DNA of 41,103 nt from Fibrobacterales bacterium Fibro_02 (GCA_001603905.1 LVAE01000082.1:1-41103); one strand, 5' to 3'. Shown: positions 25,759-33,329, numbered from the stretch's first letter. Made by a program: numbers and translations. The notes: generated from the sequence alone by a model not told the origin.

Positions 25759-26856
25759 ATGCAATACTTTATCTATACTACCTGTGGTACGAGTACGTTC
25801 ACGAATCCTGCCCGTAAGGACCCGGAACTGAATGACTTGATTATCAAGAACAGCAATGCCCGCAACGAAGATGAACTTTCGCCGGGAGCAAAAGAGAAGA
25901 TCGATGCGCATTACGATTCGTTGATAGAAGAATGGCAGAACTACTCTATTGCCGATGCTCGTGCGAAATCGGCAGAACTGAACAGCCTGCTCAGCTGGCA
26001 AGAAAAAAACAACATCCCCGCATCGGAATGCTTGTGCTTCTTGTTGCACACAGACACTGTTCTTGGAGCAAATGCCGCTTCGCTTGTCGAAGAATGGCTC
26101 ACGCACCATGGCTACATGAGTGTGCAACTTCAGAAGATAGATTCCCTTTCAACATCTTCGCTCGAAAATTTCGAAAAGGGGCTTGCCTCGCTTGCGGAAT
26201 GGGCGTTTGACAATATTCCTTCTCCTAAACAGAGAAGTTTCAACGAAAAGTATGTATTCAACGTAGCGGGCGGATTTAAGTCGGTTTCTGGCTTTATGCA
26301 AATTCTTGGCCAGTTCCTTGCCGACGAAACAATTTACCTGTTCGAAGGCCACAGCGAAATTCTCTCGATGCCGCACCTTCCCGTGCGCTGGGAAGAAAAC
26401 GAGACGATTCGCCAGAATTTCGATGACTACCGTCGCGTTTCTCTGGGAATTCCGCCAAAGAATCCGGAACGGCTCAATTCCCTGTGGGTGCGAAATGGCC
26501 AGTTTACCCCGTGGGGGCAAATCGCCTGGGAAAGTGCAAAGCAAGAACTGTACGGGGAGAAAGTTCATACATTTGTATGCGATTTAGTCCGAGAGGGTGA
26601 AAAGTTTCGCAAGTCAGTAGAAGGGCTGGATGCATTCCGAAAAAAAATCGTCAATGAACGTATCGATGATTTGTGTGCGTTCTTTTTGAGCGGAAAGGTA
26701 AAGAATATTCGTCGGCTTGATTACAAGCTTGTGAAGGGTAACCATCCTTGGAGTAATGAATGCGATGCCTGGGCTGATGGCAGCGCCATGCGTCTGTTCT
26801 GTAATGAAAAAGGAAATGGCGTAATTGTTGAATGCCTTGGAAACGCCCTGCATTAA
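25759..26856 (+). CDS. CARF-domain effector with probable RelE-like C-terminal toxin domain
   Basis: 365 residues from ATG 25759; AAGGAG is 14 bases upstream, so GTG 25744 remains possible. The N-terminal region (1-200) is CARF-like: MQYFIYTTCGTSTFTNP, then a Rossmann-type strand and loop YVFNVAGGFKSVSGFMQ (NVAGGFKS 168-175), expected to bind cyclic oligoadenylate. The middle (205-270, WEENETIRQNFDDYRRVSLG) could be a winged helix. The end (275-365, FFLSGKVKNIRRLDYKLVKGNHPWSNECDAWADGSAMRLF) has RelE-like spacing, as in CARF-RelE mRNA interferases (Cami1). If so, it cuts ribosome-bound mRNA on signalling. The CARF part is more certain than the RelE part. Confidence 0.62.
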   Translation: MQYFIYTTCGTSTFTNPARKDPELNDLIIKNSNARNEDELSPGAKEKIDAHYDSLIEEWQNYSIADARAKSAELNSLLSWQEKNNIPASECLCFLLHTDTVLGANAASLVEEWLTHHGYMSVQLQKIDSLSTSSLENFEKGLASLAEWAFDNIPSPKQRSFNEKYVFNVAGGFKSVSGFMQILGQFLADETIYLFEGHSEILSMPHLPVRWEENETIRQNFDDYRRVSLGIPPKNPERLNSLWVRNGQFTPWGQIAWESAKQELYGEKVHTFVCDLVREGEKFRKSVEGLDAFRKKIVNERIDDLCAFFLSGKVKNIRRLDYKLVKGNHPWSNECDAWADGSAMRLFCNEKGNGVIVECLGNALH

Positions 26857-26873
26857 ATAGATTAAGATAAATT

Positions 26874-29144
26874 ATGCCAAAAAATATCCTCATTAGCACG
26901 CTTGGTTTAAGCTGGGAAATTATTCCAGAAACGGTAGGAGCTTTCTTCTATGAAGAAGGTGGCATGGACTTTTATGGAAATGTTCCAGAAGAAACGGTGC
27001 AGGGTTTTCGCGAAAGTGCTAAAAAGGTGCTGCAGGGCCAGACGATAGACGAACTATGGCTAATTTCTACAGACCAGGAAAAAGACCCTAAGAATCCTAG
27101 GTCGATGTCTCTTTCAGAAATGCGAGAGCGTATTGCTGAATGGTGTAATTCATACGCTCCTGCAAACAAGCTGGCTGTTCGCATATTTGTGCTGAAAGAC
27201 GTCAATGACATCGATAGCAAGGAATCAGTAGATAAGTTCCACAATCTTGCGTTGCAGGTGCTTTTCACCTCTAAGCTGTATGCGAATGGTGGCAAGCGCA
27301 TCGTGTCTCTTGCCTGCGGTCGCAAGACGATGAGCGCCGATATTCAGGATGCGGCCTACTGTTTTGGGTGCAACATGATGATGCATGTGACGGCATCAGC
27401 CGATCCGAAGATTACTCTAGAAGGTTCAAAGAATTGTCTAAACGAAGCGGAAAAGAAATCCATTTTCCCTGTAGAATTGAAACCTTTCCCGGCGAGTGAC
27501 CTGTTCAACGATTGGTATGGCGGCGAAGCTGCAAAGCAATATGACCTGTTTGCAGGGAATCGGTTTTGCGAAACCCTGGATGAAACGACATTCCTGTTCG
27601 AAAACCCGGAGGGCGTCGAACCGTTCCTAAAAAAGGTCGAAGAAAAGCGCGAAGCCGCAAGGCATTTCTATTCGTCTTACTGGAGTAGTAACCAATATTC
27701 TTACGACAACTTCCCGATTGTATATACGCTGTCCTCGAATGCGCAGCAAAGCCTCAAGGATTTTAAAATTGGCGTTCATCAAGACCTACGTGACAAGGAA
27801 CTTAAACTGCTAAAGACTTTGCCTAAGGCCGATTTACATTGCCACTTGGGAGGTGTGCTTTCTCCAAAGGAAATCATCGAAGTTGCAGGTGCGATAGAAG
27901 ATGAACTTCGCGACGAGCGAGGGCGAAATCCGAAATTCAAGAATTGGAACATGCAAGGCCCTAATCCAAGCGAAAGTTGGAAGAATTGGCGACGCCGACT
28001 TGCTAAAAAATTGAACGTGTCAGAATTGTCTGTCGTTGTCGCCTATGTGTTGCAGTTCAAAAATGCTCCTGAAAAGTTGGACGAAATTATCTACGGTCAA
28101 GAACGCAATGGTGGTAAGGATTTGCGCGTTGAACAGCAATTCGTTGGAATTGCGCAAACTGTGAAAAATGGCGAAACAGTTTTGGATTTGACGCCGTATG
28201 AATCTTTGGGCGACTTACAGGGTTCGGGCTTGCTGAAACACGAAAAGACTTTACGCAAAGTCCTTCAGATTCTTTATAGGAATGTGCAAGATAATAACCT
28301 AAAATATCTAGAAATCCGCTGTTCGCCCATCAATTACAAGACCGATATATTTGCTCCTAGAGATGTTGTACGAACCATTCTTGATGAGATGACGCGTGCC
28401 GAAATCAAAATGGGCATAAGATCTTCGATGATTTTTATTGCGTCAAGGCATGGCAAGCTAAAAGATATAGATGCCGCGATAGAATTGTACCGAGACCTGG
28501 AACAAGACGTAGATTGTGGCGAAGCATTCAAGAGGTATTTCCGTGGGTTCGACGTTGCAGGTAACGAGAGCAAAAGAAGACCTGAAAAATTACGCGGTAA
28601 ATTCCAACGGATTCTAAAGGACTGCAAAAATGTAACGGTTCATGCTGGCGAAACGATGCCTGCCGAAAATATCTGGGAAGCAGTCTATTGCCTGAATGCG
28701 GAACGCATTGGACACGGGCTTACGCTTGTAGAACGCGACGGTGACTTGTTGCCCAAATTCAGGGACCGTCGAATAGGTGTCGAAATGTGTCCATCGAGCA
28801 ACTACCAGATTGTGGGCTTTACGGACAACTATTATCCAGACCAGAATCTACCCGACTACCCGTTGCGCAAATACATGGATGAAAAAATCCGAGTGACCGT
28901 CAATACGGACGATCCTGGTATGTCGCGGACCAACATAACCAATGAGCTTTTGAAGGCTGCGCGACTGACCCGTGGAGGGCTTTCTCTTTGGGACATTCTT
29001 TCGCTTTTATATAATTCGTTCGAAATGGCTTTCTTGCCGTATGGAGAAAAAGTGAAGCTGTTGAACGATATGAACCTGAAAGTGAAAGACTGGCTTGACG
29101 CCAACATTGTCAAAATTGAGAACAGAAGCATTTATGAAGAATGA
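26874..29144 (+). CDS. cad1: CARF-adenosine deaminase fusion (Cad1-type type III effector)
   Basis: 756 residues. The N-terminal CARF domain spans about 1-205 (MPKNILISTLGLSWEIIPET; LWLISTDQEKDP; IVSLACGRKTMSADIQDAA). The C-terminal adenosine deaminase domain keeps all zinc and catalytic positions: His322 and His324 (KADLHCHLGG), His590 and Glu593 (VTVHAGETMP), His614 (ERIGHGLTLV), and Asp679/Asp680 (VNTDDPGMSRTN). Characterised Cad1 proteins deaminate ATP to ITP when cyclic oligoadenylate binds the CARF domain, giving growth arrest. An intact active site predicts the same here. The Nudix gene overlaps its last 11 bp, so the two are translationally coupled. Confidence 0.88.
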   Translation: MPKNILISTLGLSWEIIPETVGAFFYEEGGMDFYGNVPEETVQGFRESAKKVLQGQTIDELWLISTDQEKDPKNPRSMSLSEMRERIAEWCNSYAPANKLAVRIFVLKDVNDIDSKESVDKFHNLALQVLFTSKLYANGGKRIVSLACGRKTMSADIQDAAYCFGCNMMMHVTASADPKITLEGSKNCLNEAEKKSIFPVELKPFPASDLFNDWYGGEAAKQYDLFAGNRFCETLDETTFLFENPEGVEPFLKKVEEKREAARHFYSSYWSSNQYSYDNFPIVYTLSSNAQQSLKDFKIGVHQDLRDKELKLLKTLPKADLHCHLGGVLSPKEIIEVAGAIEDELRDERGRNPKFKNWNMQGPNPSESWKNWRRRLAKKLNVSELSVVVAYVLQFKNAPEKLDEIIYGQERNGGKDLRVEQQFVGIAQTVKNGETVLDLTPYESLGDLQGSGLLKHEKTLRKVLQILYRNVQDNNLKYLEIRCSPINYKTDIFAPRDVVRTILDEMTRAEIKMGIRSSMIFIASRHGKLKDIDAAIELYRDLEQDVDCGEAFKRYFRGFDVAGNESKRRPEKLRGKFQRILKDCKNVTVHAGETMPAENIWEAVYCLNAERIGHGLTLVERDGDLLPKFRDRRIGVEMCPSSNYQIVGFTDNYYPDQNLPDYPLRKYMDEKIRVTVNTDDPGMSRTNITNELLKAARLTRGGLSLWDILSLLYNSFEMAFLPYGEKVKLLNDMNLKVKDWLDANIVKIENRSIYEE

Positions 29145-29703
29145 GAATATTGTATACGTCTGTCGTTCGGATTTGGAAAATTTCTTTGACTTGACCAAAG
29201 AAGTTTTTCCGTTGTCGGTTGCAACGCTGAACAAATTTCCGTACCATTTTGTGCCCCGTGTAGAAGCCGAAAATGATTCAACAAAAAAGCAACTGATTCC
29301 GTACGTGATTGTGCAAAATGCTGAGGGGAAAGTGCTGAGTTACCGTCGCTGCAGTTCCGAGAAGCGTCTGGCTCAGAAGCTTTCGCTGGGCATTGGCGGG
29401 CATGTGAACGATGGCGACAGGAAAGACACCCTGTTCGATACTTTGATTGCGGGCGTGCGTCGCGAAATCAAGGAAGAGATTGGCGCCGATATCGAGCCTG
29501 AATCCCTGAAATTGCTTGGGCTTATCAACGAAGAACAGACCGAAGTGGGCCATGTGCATACGGGAGTCGTGTTCTCGCTGCTGGTTGACGAATCGGCTCT
29601 AGTTTTCGATGCCGAAATTGGTTCGCCGCAATGGATTGACCCGTATACATTGGACAAGACTTCGGCAGAACTCTGGTCTTTTTTGGCCCTGAAACTTTTA
29701 TAA
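29134..29703 (+). CDS. Nudix hydrolase coupled to Cad1
   Basis: 189 residues from ATG 29134, which overlaps the cad1 stop by 11 bp; a GTG/ATG start at 29095 would overlap more. The Nudix box is present though with a longer loop: GGH at 88-90, then REIKEEIG at 110-117 (AGVRREIKEEIGADI), giving the Mg-binding Glu residues. An N-terminal 80-residue extension (FPLSVATLNKFPYHFVPRVEAE) precedes the fold. Nudix enzymes cleave nucleoside diphosphates linked to X. Next to Cad1, likely substrates are ITP, ATP-derived nucleotides or a signalling nucleotide. This is inference from position. Confidence 0.85.
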   Translation: MKNENIVYVCRSDLENFFDLTKEVFPLSVATLNKFPYHFVPRVEAENDSTKKQLIPYVIVQNAEGKVLSYRRCSSEKRLAQKLSLGIGGHVNDGDRKDTLFDTLIAGVRREIKEEIGADIEPESLKLLGLINEEQTEVGHVHTGVVFSLLVDESALVFDAEIGSPQWIDPYTLDKTSAELWSFLALKLL

Positions 29704-29715
29704 GAGGTTAGTGCT

Positions 29716-30819
29716 ATGAAATACGATTTGTTTCCTGCGATAGCATCGCAAGAAGGCTGCCAAGAGTTGGCGCAGCAATACAATAAGCTTGATTGCTTGG
29801 ATGAACCTTCACTGAAATGTTTCAGGGATGCTTATGTCATTGCAAAGATGAGCGGAAACCAGCCTGTTCTGATTACAGGTGACAACGGTTGTGGCAAGAC
29901 CGGTTATGCCCAGTTGATGTGGGGCGTGAATTCACTCAGGACCAAAAGAAATCGCTCCAAGGAAATGCTCTGCGTGAACTGTGCCGCATTTTCCGAAAAC
30001 CTAATAGCTAGTGAACTGTTTGGGCACAAAAGAGGAGCTTTTACCGGAGCAGAATCGAATCGAGAAGGAAAAATTTTGGCTGCCGGCAAGAAAGGTTGCC
30101 TATTCTTGGACGAAATCGGCGACCTCCCGTTATCGGCTCAGGCCTTGCTGCTCCGTTTCTTTCAGGACAACGAAATTCAGCCGTTGGGAGCCGATGAACC
30201 AATTAAGCTGCAGGATCCGCCTAAGGTCATTTGTGCAACCAACAAGGATTTGCGCAAAGAAATTAGCGAAGGTCGATTCCGCGAAGACTTGTTCAACCGA
30301 ATTAACAAGTTCCATGTGCATGTTCCGCCTTTAAGAATTCGGCCGAAGGACTGCCTGCAAAATGCAAACAATTTTTTGGATAAGTTTAAGGAATTGCAAA
30401 CGGACTCCAGCGAAGTCGTTGCGGAACAACTTGGAAAAATGAAAATCGATAGTAATTTTTACAACGACAATGCCAAAAGCGGTTATAGCTGGCCTGGCAA
30501 CTTCCGCGAACTCGAAAACCGCATATACCGCGCTGCAGTTACAAAAATTACTTGCGGAGGAACGTGCATCAAGTTTTCGGACTTGTTTGATGAGGGCTTT
30601 ATCGATAGCCCCGACCGCGTAAATACGGAAACGCAAGATTTTGATTTACCCAAAGGCCCTGTTTTGCTGCCTTTTGATTTGGAGGCGAAACTGGACGAAA
30701 TTCGCTCAAACTTTATAGACAAAGCAATTGCGCAATGTAACGGAGAAAAGACCAAGGCGGCAAAGCTGCTCGGTTATAGCAACTACCAAAAAATGGACCG
30801 TCGCCGGAGCAAGGCGTAA
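29716..30819 (+). CDS. Sigma-54-dependent transcription activator (AAA+), no sensor domain
   Basis: 367 residues, preceded by AGAGGT. After a short N-terminal segment of about 45 residues comes a full bacterial enhancer-binding AAA+ domain: Walker A GDNGCGKT (55-62), the sigma-54 contact loop GAFTGA (107-112), Walker B CLFLDEIG (128-135), sensor Asn176 (CATNKDL), and arginine finger region EGRFREDLFNR (185-195). The end (about 325-367) is a Fis-type HTH (AIAQCNGEKTKAAKLLGYSNYQKMD). Unlike RtcR it has no CARF domain, so it is PspF-like and must be controlled in trans or by abundance. Six sigma-54 promoters with enhancer-like sites lie at 31.8-40.1 kb, its likely targets. Its stop overlaps the next start (TAATG). 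Confidence 0.9.
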   Translation: MKYDLFPAIASQEGCQELAQQYNKLDCLDEPSLKCFRDAYVIAKMSGNQPVLITGDNGCGKTGYAQLMWGVNSLRTKRNRSKEMLCVNCAAFSENLIASELFGHKRGAFTGAESNREGKILAAGKKGCLFLDEIGDLPLSAQALLLRFFQDNEIQPLGADEPIKLQDPPKVICATNKDLRKEISEGRFREDLFNRINKFHVHVPPLRIRPKDCLQNANNFLDKFKELQTDSSEVVAEQLGKMKIDSNFYNDNAKSGYSWPGNFRELENRIYRAAVTKITCGGTCIKFSDLFDEGFIDSPDRVNTETQDFDLPKGPVLLPFDLEAKLDEIRSNFIDKAIAQCNGEKTKAAKLLGYSNYQKMDRRRSKA

Positions 30820-31205
30820 TGGCAAAAATTTTCAATGTGACAAATCATACTGCTACCGAAATGCAGGTAAACGATGCCAAGCGGATGTTCGGCGTTGTAG
30901 AGTGTGTTGATTTGCCGGAATCCCTAAAAAAAAGATGGGGCGAGGTTCCTCCTGAAACGGATTCTGTGGTGGCGTTTGTTCAACCCGTTTTGGACTGGCT
31001 TGGGCAAGTCGCTTCAAAGGACGATGTTGTTTGGGCGCAAGGAGAATGGGGTGCAACGGTGGGCGTGCTCCAGTGGTGCCGCGCCCATGGCGTCCGGTGC
31101 GTTTACAGCACAACGGAGCGTGTCGCTACGGAAAAACATGCTGAAGACGGGAGCGTCGCGATGACGCACCAGTTTAGGCATGTAAGGTTCCGTGATTTTC
31201 CGTAA
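30819..31205 (+). CDS. csx20: Csx20-like putative ring nuclease
   Basis: 128 residues. The pattern KIFNVTNHTATEMQVNDAKR ... VVECVDLPESLKKRWGEVPPETDSV ... VVWAQGEWGATVGVLQWC ... VYSTTERVATEKHAEDGSV ... FRHVRFRDF resembles the small CARF-like proteins Csx20 (or the related Csx15/Csx16), predicted to cleave cyclic oligoadenylate and switch signalling off. It is the last gene of the cas operon. The start overlaps the activator stop by one base. Assignment to Csx20 rather than a sister family is from remembered motifs only. Confidence 0.62.
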   Translation: MAKIFNVTNHTATEMQVNDAKRMFGVVECVDLPESLKKRWGEVPPETDSVVAFVQPVLDWLGQVASKDDVVWAQGEWGATVGVLQWCRAHGVRCVYSTTERVATEKHAEDGSVAMTHQFRHVRFRDFP

Positions 31206-31228
31206 AATACACACCCTTGTTGAATCTG

Positions 31229-31263
31229 CGAAAAAATCCCCGATGCGCATGGCACCGGGGATT
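31229..31263 (-). terminator. Terminator of peptide operon 1 (possibly also of the cas operon)
   Basis: AATCCCCG and CGGGGATT pair around a 13-base loop; on the minus strand the stem is followed by TTTTTTCGC. The same hairpin ends operons 2 to 5. It lies 24 bp after the csx20 stop and could stop plus-strand transcripts weakly. Confidence 0.8.
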
Positions 31264-31276
31264 CTGTCTTGGTGGG

Positions 31277-31522
31277 TTATTTTTTCCAGAGGTGGTCTCC
31301 GTCTTTTCCGCGGAATGCGTCGAGGATCTTCCATGCGTCCGTTTTGCCTGCGTCGTGGGCCTGTTTGTAGGCGCTTGCGACGGCGCGGAAGGAGCCGCGT
31401 CCTCCTGCGTATTTTTTCGAGGCTCCGGCGGAGTTGAGGGCCTTTGCGACGGCTTCGCTTCCGTTGATCGTTGCGCCCTTGGAGTAAAGGCTCTGTGCGA
31501 GGTTGTATATGAATTTGTTCAT
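31277..31522 (-). CDS. 81-residue protein, third ORF of sigma-54 operon 1
   Basis: 81 residues with AAAAGGAG seven bases before the ATG. It is cationic, not strongly hydrophobic: MNKFIYNLAQSLYSKGATIN, then SEAVAKALNSAGASKKYAGG, a Gly/Arg stretch and a C-terminal DGDHLWKK. I do not recognise it. It is the only ORF over 40 codons in any of the six operons and the only one of its kind in the window. A nucleic-acid-binding or antimicrobial-type role would fit the charge, but there is no direct evidence. Confidence 0.75.
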   Translation of the reverse strand: MNKFIYNLAQSLYSKGATINGSEAVAKALNSAGASKKYAGGRGSFRAVASAYKQAHDAGKTDAWKILDAFRGKDGDHLWKK

Positions 31523-31559
31523 GTCATTCTCCTTTTGTTTGTGTTGGTGGTTGAGTGGA

Positions 31560-31625
31560 TTATCTTTTGAAGATGTATTCGATGAGTTCGAATGTGGCGA
31601 AGATGAATGGGGTGATAGGTGTCAT
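31560..31625 (-). CDS. 21-residue hydrophobic peptide, second ORF of operon 1
   Basis: It starts MTPITPFIFATFELIEYIFK and has AAGGGAG before the ATG. It shares a PF-x2-FxAT-xELI pattern with the 23-residue ORF just upstream, so the two are probably paralogues. An amphipathic or membrane-inserting helix ending in basic residues is likely. Confidence 0.65.
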   Translation of the reverse strand: MTPITPFIFATFELIEYIFKR

Positions 31626-31646
31626 GTCGTTCTCCCTTGGTTGATG

Positions 31647-31718
31647 TTATCTGTCTTCTTGGCTGAGGAAGTAGATGAGTTCCGCCGTTGCGGCGACGAA
31701 TAGGACGAATGGGTTCAT
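31647..31718 (-). CDS. 23-residue hydrophobic peptide, first ORF of operon 1
   Basis: It starts MNPFVLFVAATAELIYFL, a single hydrophobic helix with a charged tail. AAGGAG lies six bases before the ATG. It is the first ORF after the sigma-54 promoter and 5' hairpin. Confidence 0.65.
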   Translation of the reverse strand: MNPFVLFVAATAELIYFLSQEDR

Positions 31719-31744
31719 GGTGTGCTCCTTGGTTAGGGGTTTGT

Positions 31745-31792
31745 TGTCCGGGAGTTTCCCGGACATACAGCTAAAAGCAAAACCCGTGCCAA
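31745..31792 (-). promoter_or_regulatory. Sigma-54 promoter 1 and 5' hairpin
   Basis: Minus-strand TTGGCACGGGTTTTGC at 31792-31777 has GG and GC exactly ten bases apart and matches the -24/-12 consensus fully. The predicted start is about 31765, which is the first base of a perfect 9-bp hairpin (TGTCCGGGA-aac-TCCCGGACA, 31765-31745). All six copies in the window have this arrangement. Confidence 0.85.
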
Positions 31793-31862
31793 AGGGAAAA
31801 ATGCATTTTTTTTGAGCAAAAATCGCAGGGTGAAAAAACAGGACTGAAAATGTTGATTAATG

Positions 31863-31900
31863 TGTATACGAAAATGTATACAGAAATACATTTTTATATG
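31863..31900. promoter_or_regulatory. Enhancer-like site 1 (UAS) upstream of sigma-54 promoter 1
   Basis: TGTATACGAAAATGTATAC followed by AGAAATACATTTTTATATG: iterated GTATAC/ATACAT half-sites with dyad symmetry. It lies 98-135 bp upstream of the predicted start, the usual distance for a sigma-54 activator site. It is conserved upstream of all six promoters. Confidence 0.7.
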
Positions 31901-31910
31901 CCGTACAAAA

Positions 31911-31937
31911 CACAAAAGGCCCCACCGCAGCGGAGCC
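31911..31937 (-). terminator. Terminator downstream of CRISPR array 1
   Basis: GGCTCCGC pairs with GTGGGGCC (with G-T pairs) on the minus strand, then CTTTTGTGTTTTG. It separates the array transcript from the next sigma-54 operon. Confidence 0.65.
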
Positions 31938-31976
31938 TAAAAAATTTCAGCAAAAACGCAGATAGCTATGGAATAG

Positions 31977-32009
31977 ATTGCCGCGTCCCCTTACAGGGTC
32001 CTCGCAATG
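31977..32009. repeat. Short dispersed inverted repeat (ATTGC...GCAATGAC)
   Basis: ATTGCCGCGTCCCC to TCCTCGCAAT, with ends that pair. Similar copies at 36523-36554 and 40275-40307 also lie just before the 84-bp element at array ends. Confidence 0.5.
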
Positions 32010-32024
32010 ACTTTGCTTGGCGTA

Positions 32025-32108
32025 GTCTTACTGCCCCGCAAGGCGAACGCAGCGACCATGCTCGCATGGGCATTGCTGAGCCGAAGGGCAGCTACACCGC
32101 AGGCGTAG
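32025..32108. repeat. 84-bp structured element, copy 1, interrupting a CRISPR repeat
   Basis: The unit begins GTCTTA like the CRISPR repeat and is followed by the rest of that repeat (AATCCACTG...), so about 78 bp sit inside a repeat. It folds as CTGCCC/GGGCAG enclosing CCATGC-tc-GCATGG, then CTACACC-gca-GGCGTAG. Other copies change both sides of these stems together. Confidence 0.7.
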
Positions 32109-32716
32109 AATCCACTGTATATCGTGGAATGCTTTCGGAGCTTAACAAGGAGATTACCCATGATTCTTATTGCTGTCTTAATCCACTGTATATCGTGGAA
32201 TGCTTTCGGAGGGAATATCCTCGGATGCAGCGTGAAAACCGCAAGTTGGTCTTAATCCACTGTGTATCGTGGAATGCTTTCGGAGTGGTGACAATGCTGG
32301 TGCGCGATGATCGTCCTGGTAAGTCTTAATCCACTGTATATCGTGGAGTGCTTTCGGAGCAGGGCGCTTAAGCTCTTGGATGCAGAAGAAAAGGGTCTTA
32401 ATCCACTGTATGTCGTGGAATTCTTTCGGAGGCCGCAGACTCCTCGCCATCAACAGCAACAAATAGTCTTAATCCACTGTATGTCGTGGAATGCTTTCGG
32501 AGAAGGTAGTGTAGACGGATTAAATAGTGAAGTTGACGTCTTAATCCACTGTATGTCGTGGAATGCTTTCGGAGTTCAATATAGCCTCAAAAAGGATCTC
32601 ATTGTCCAGTCTTAATCCACTGTATGTCGTGGAATGCTTTCGGAGGGTATATCCTGGGATATAAGATGGAATTCCTCGCGTCTTAATCCACTGTATGTCG
32701 TGGAATGCTTTCGGAG
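32104..32716 (-). CRISPR. CRISPR array 1: 9 repeats (last degenerate), 8 spacers
   Basis: 37-bp repeats start at 32104 (degenerate), 32175, 32249, 32323, 32395, 32466, 32538, 32609 and 32680 on the plus strand; spacers are 34-37 bp. The repeat reads GTCTTAATCCACTGT ... TGCTTTCGGAG on plus. On minus it ends GGATTAAGAC, like the 3' ends of other type III repeats that supply the crRNA 5' tag. With the conserved leader at the right, transcription should run leftward. The two central variable positions (TATATC/TGTATC/TATGTC) differ between repeats. Confidence 0.95.
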
Positions 32717-32960
32717 GGTGGCATCGCCGAGGCCTTATAAATGAAGGGTTCCAGAGGGCGTTTTTCTGCCAGACTTTTTGAGCACTACCTTCGAATCGAC
32801 TTTTTTTCGGAGGATTTTTGTATAACTCGTTGATATTCAACGAGGTAGCCTGATTGCATTTTTGCCGGTGCTTCGAATATACTGCTCAAACTCGCAGGTC
32901 TGGGCCCCAATACCCTAAATATACATCATTTTTCGCGAAAAATCGCATAACCCCGCCCGA
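32717..32960 (-). promoter_or_regulatory. CRISPR leader 1
   Basis: About 240 bp, nearly identical next to arrays 1, 2, 3, 4 and 5 and always on the right side, adjoining the intact repeats. It contains the perfect palindrome CTCGTTGA-tat-TCAACGAG (32826-32844), conserved in other copies, and AT-rich tracts. It should hold the array promoter and the adaptation signal. Confidence 0.8.
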
Positions 32961-32967
32961 AACAACG

Positions 32968-33002
32968 AAAAAATCCCCGATGCGCGGTTGCACCGGGGAT
33001 TT
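32968..33002 (-). terminator. Terminator of peptide operon 2
   Basis: AAATCCCCG/CGGGGATTT stem; on minus it is followed by TTTTTTCG. It stands between the last tiny ORF and leader 1. Confidence 0.8.
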
Positions 33003-33034
33003 GTGTTCAGAAGGTAAATATGAAAGCTGTGGGT

Positions 33035-33076
33035 TTAGCAGTATTTGGCGAGGATTTCGAGTTCGGTTTCGTACAT
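33035..33076 (-). CDS. 13-residue peptide, last ORF of operon 2
   Basis: MYETELEILAKYC, with AAAAGGAG eight bases before the ATG. Operons 3 and 5 end with the same peptide with Cys at position 2. It is acidic and soluble, unlike its neighbours. An open frame on the opposite strand changes three residues between copies, so the minus reading is preferred. Confidence 0.5.
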   Translation of the reverse strand: MYETELEILAKYC

Positions 33077-33108
33077 AGCGCGGCTCCTTTTGGTTAGGGG
33101 TGATTCGG

Positions 33109-33186
33109 TTATTTTTCGCTGTTGATGTATTCGATGATGTTGTAGATGGTGGTGACGCCGCTGATGATGAGTGGTAGTGGGATCAT
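33109..33186 (-). CDS. 25-residue hydrophobic peptide, third ORF of operon 2
   Basis: It begins MIPLPLIISGVTTIYNII and ends YINSEK. GAGGAG precedes the ATG. Copies in operons 3 and 5 differ at only a few positions, mainly conservative (NIVEY, NSNK). Probable single membrane helix. Confidence 0.68.
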   Translation of the reverse strand: MIPLPLIISGVTTIYNIIEYINSEK

Positions 33187-33202
33187 GGTTGTTCTCCTCT
33201 GT

Positions 33203-33316
33203 TTAGTGGTTGTTGCTTTGTTTTTTGCCGATGATGTAGTTTACGATTGGGGTGGTGAAGATGGCGATGTTGGTTAGGACGAGGCAGATGTAGAATTGGG
33301 TTTCGATGTCGGTCAT
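33203..33316 (-). CDS. 37-residue membrane peptide, second ORF of operon 2
   Basis: A short acidic N-terminus (MTDIETQF), then a hydrophobic helix YICLVLTNIAIFTTPIVNYI and a basic tail (GKKQSNNH). AAAGGAGG lies four bases before the ATG. Seen only in this operon. Confidence 0.68.
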   Translation of the reverse strand: MTDIETQFYICLVLTNIAIFTTPIVNYIIGKKQSNNH

Positions 33317-33329
33317 GGGACCTCCTTTG

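Noticed and set aside
31190..31570. Plus-strand frames opposite the 81-residue gene
   Set aside because: Cys/Val/Phe-rich antisense frames without ribosome sites; the minus-strand ORF has AAAAGGAG and lies in the sigma-54 operon.
32104..32716. Long open frames through the arrays repeating LIHCVSWNAFG-type motifs
   Set aside because: These are translations of the CRISPR repeats. They break at spacers and have no ribosome sites.
33019..33099. Plus-strand ORF MKAVGLAVFGEDFEFGF... with an AGGAGG-like ribosome site, also near 34357 and 37164
   Set aside because: It is antisense to the 13-residue minus-strand peptide. Its ribosome site varies among copies (AGAAGG, AGGAGG, AGGAGA), three residues change between copies, and the operon 4 copy is cut short. 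The minus reading fits the operon direction better.
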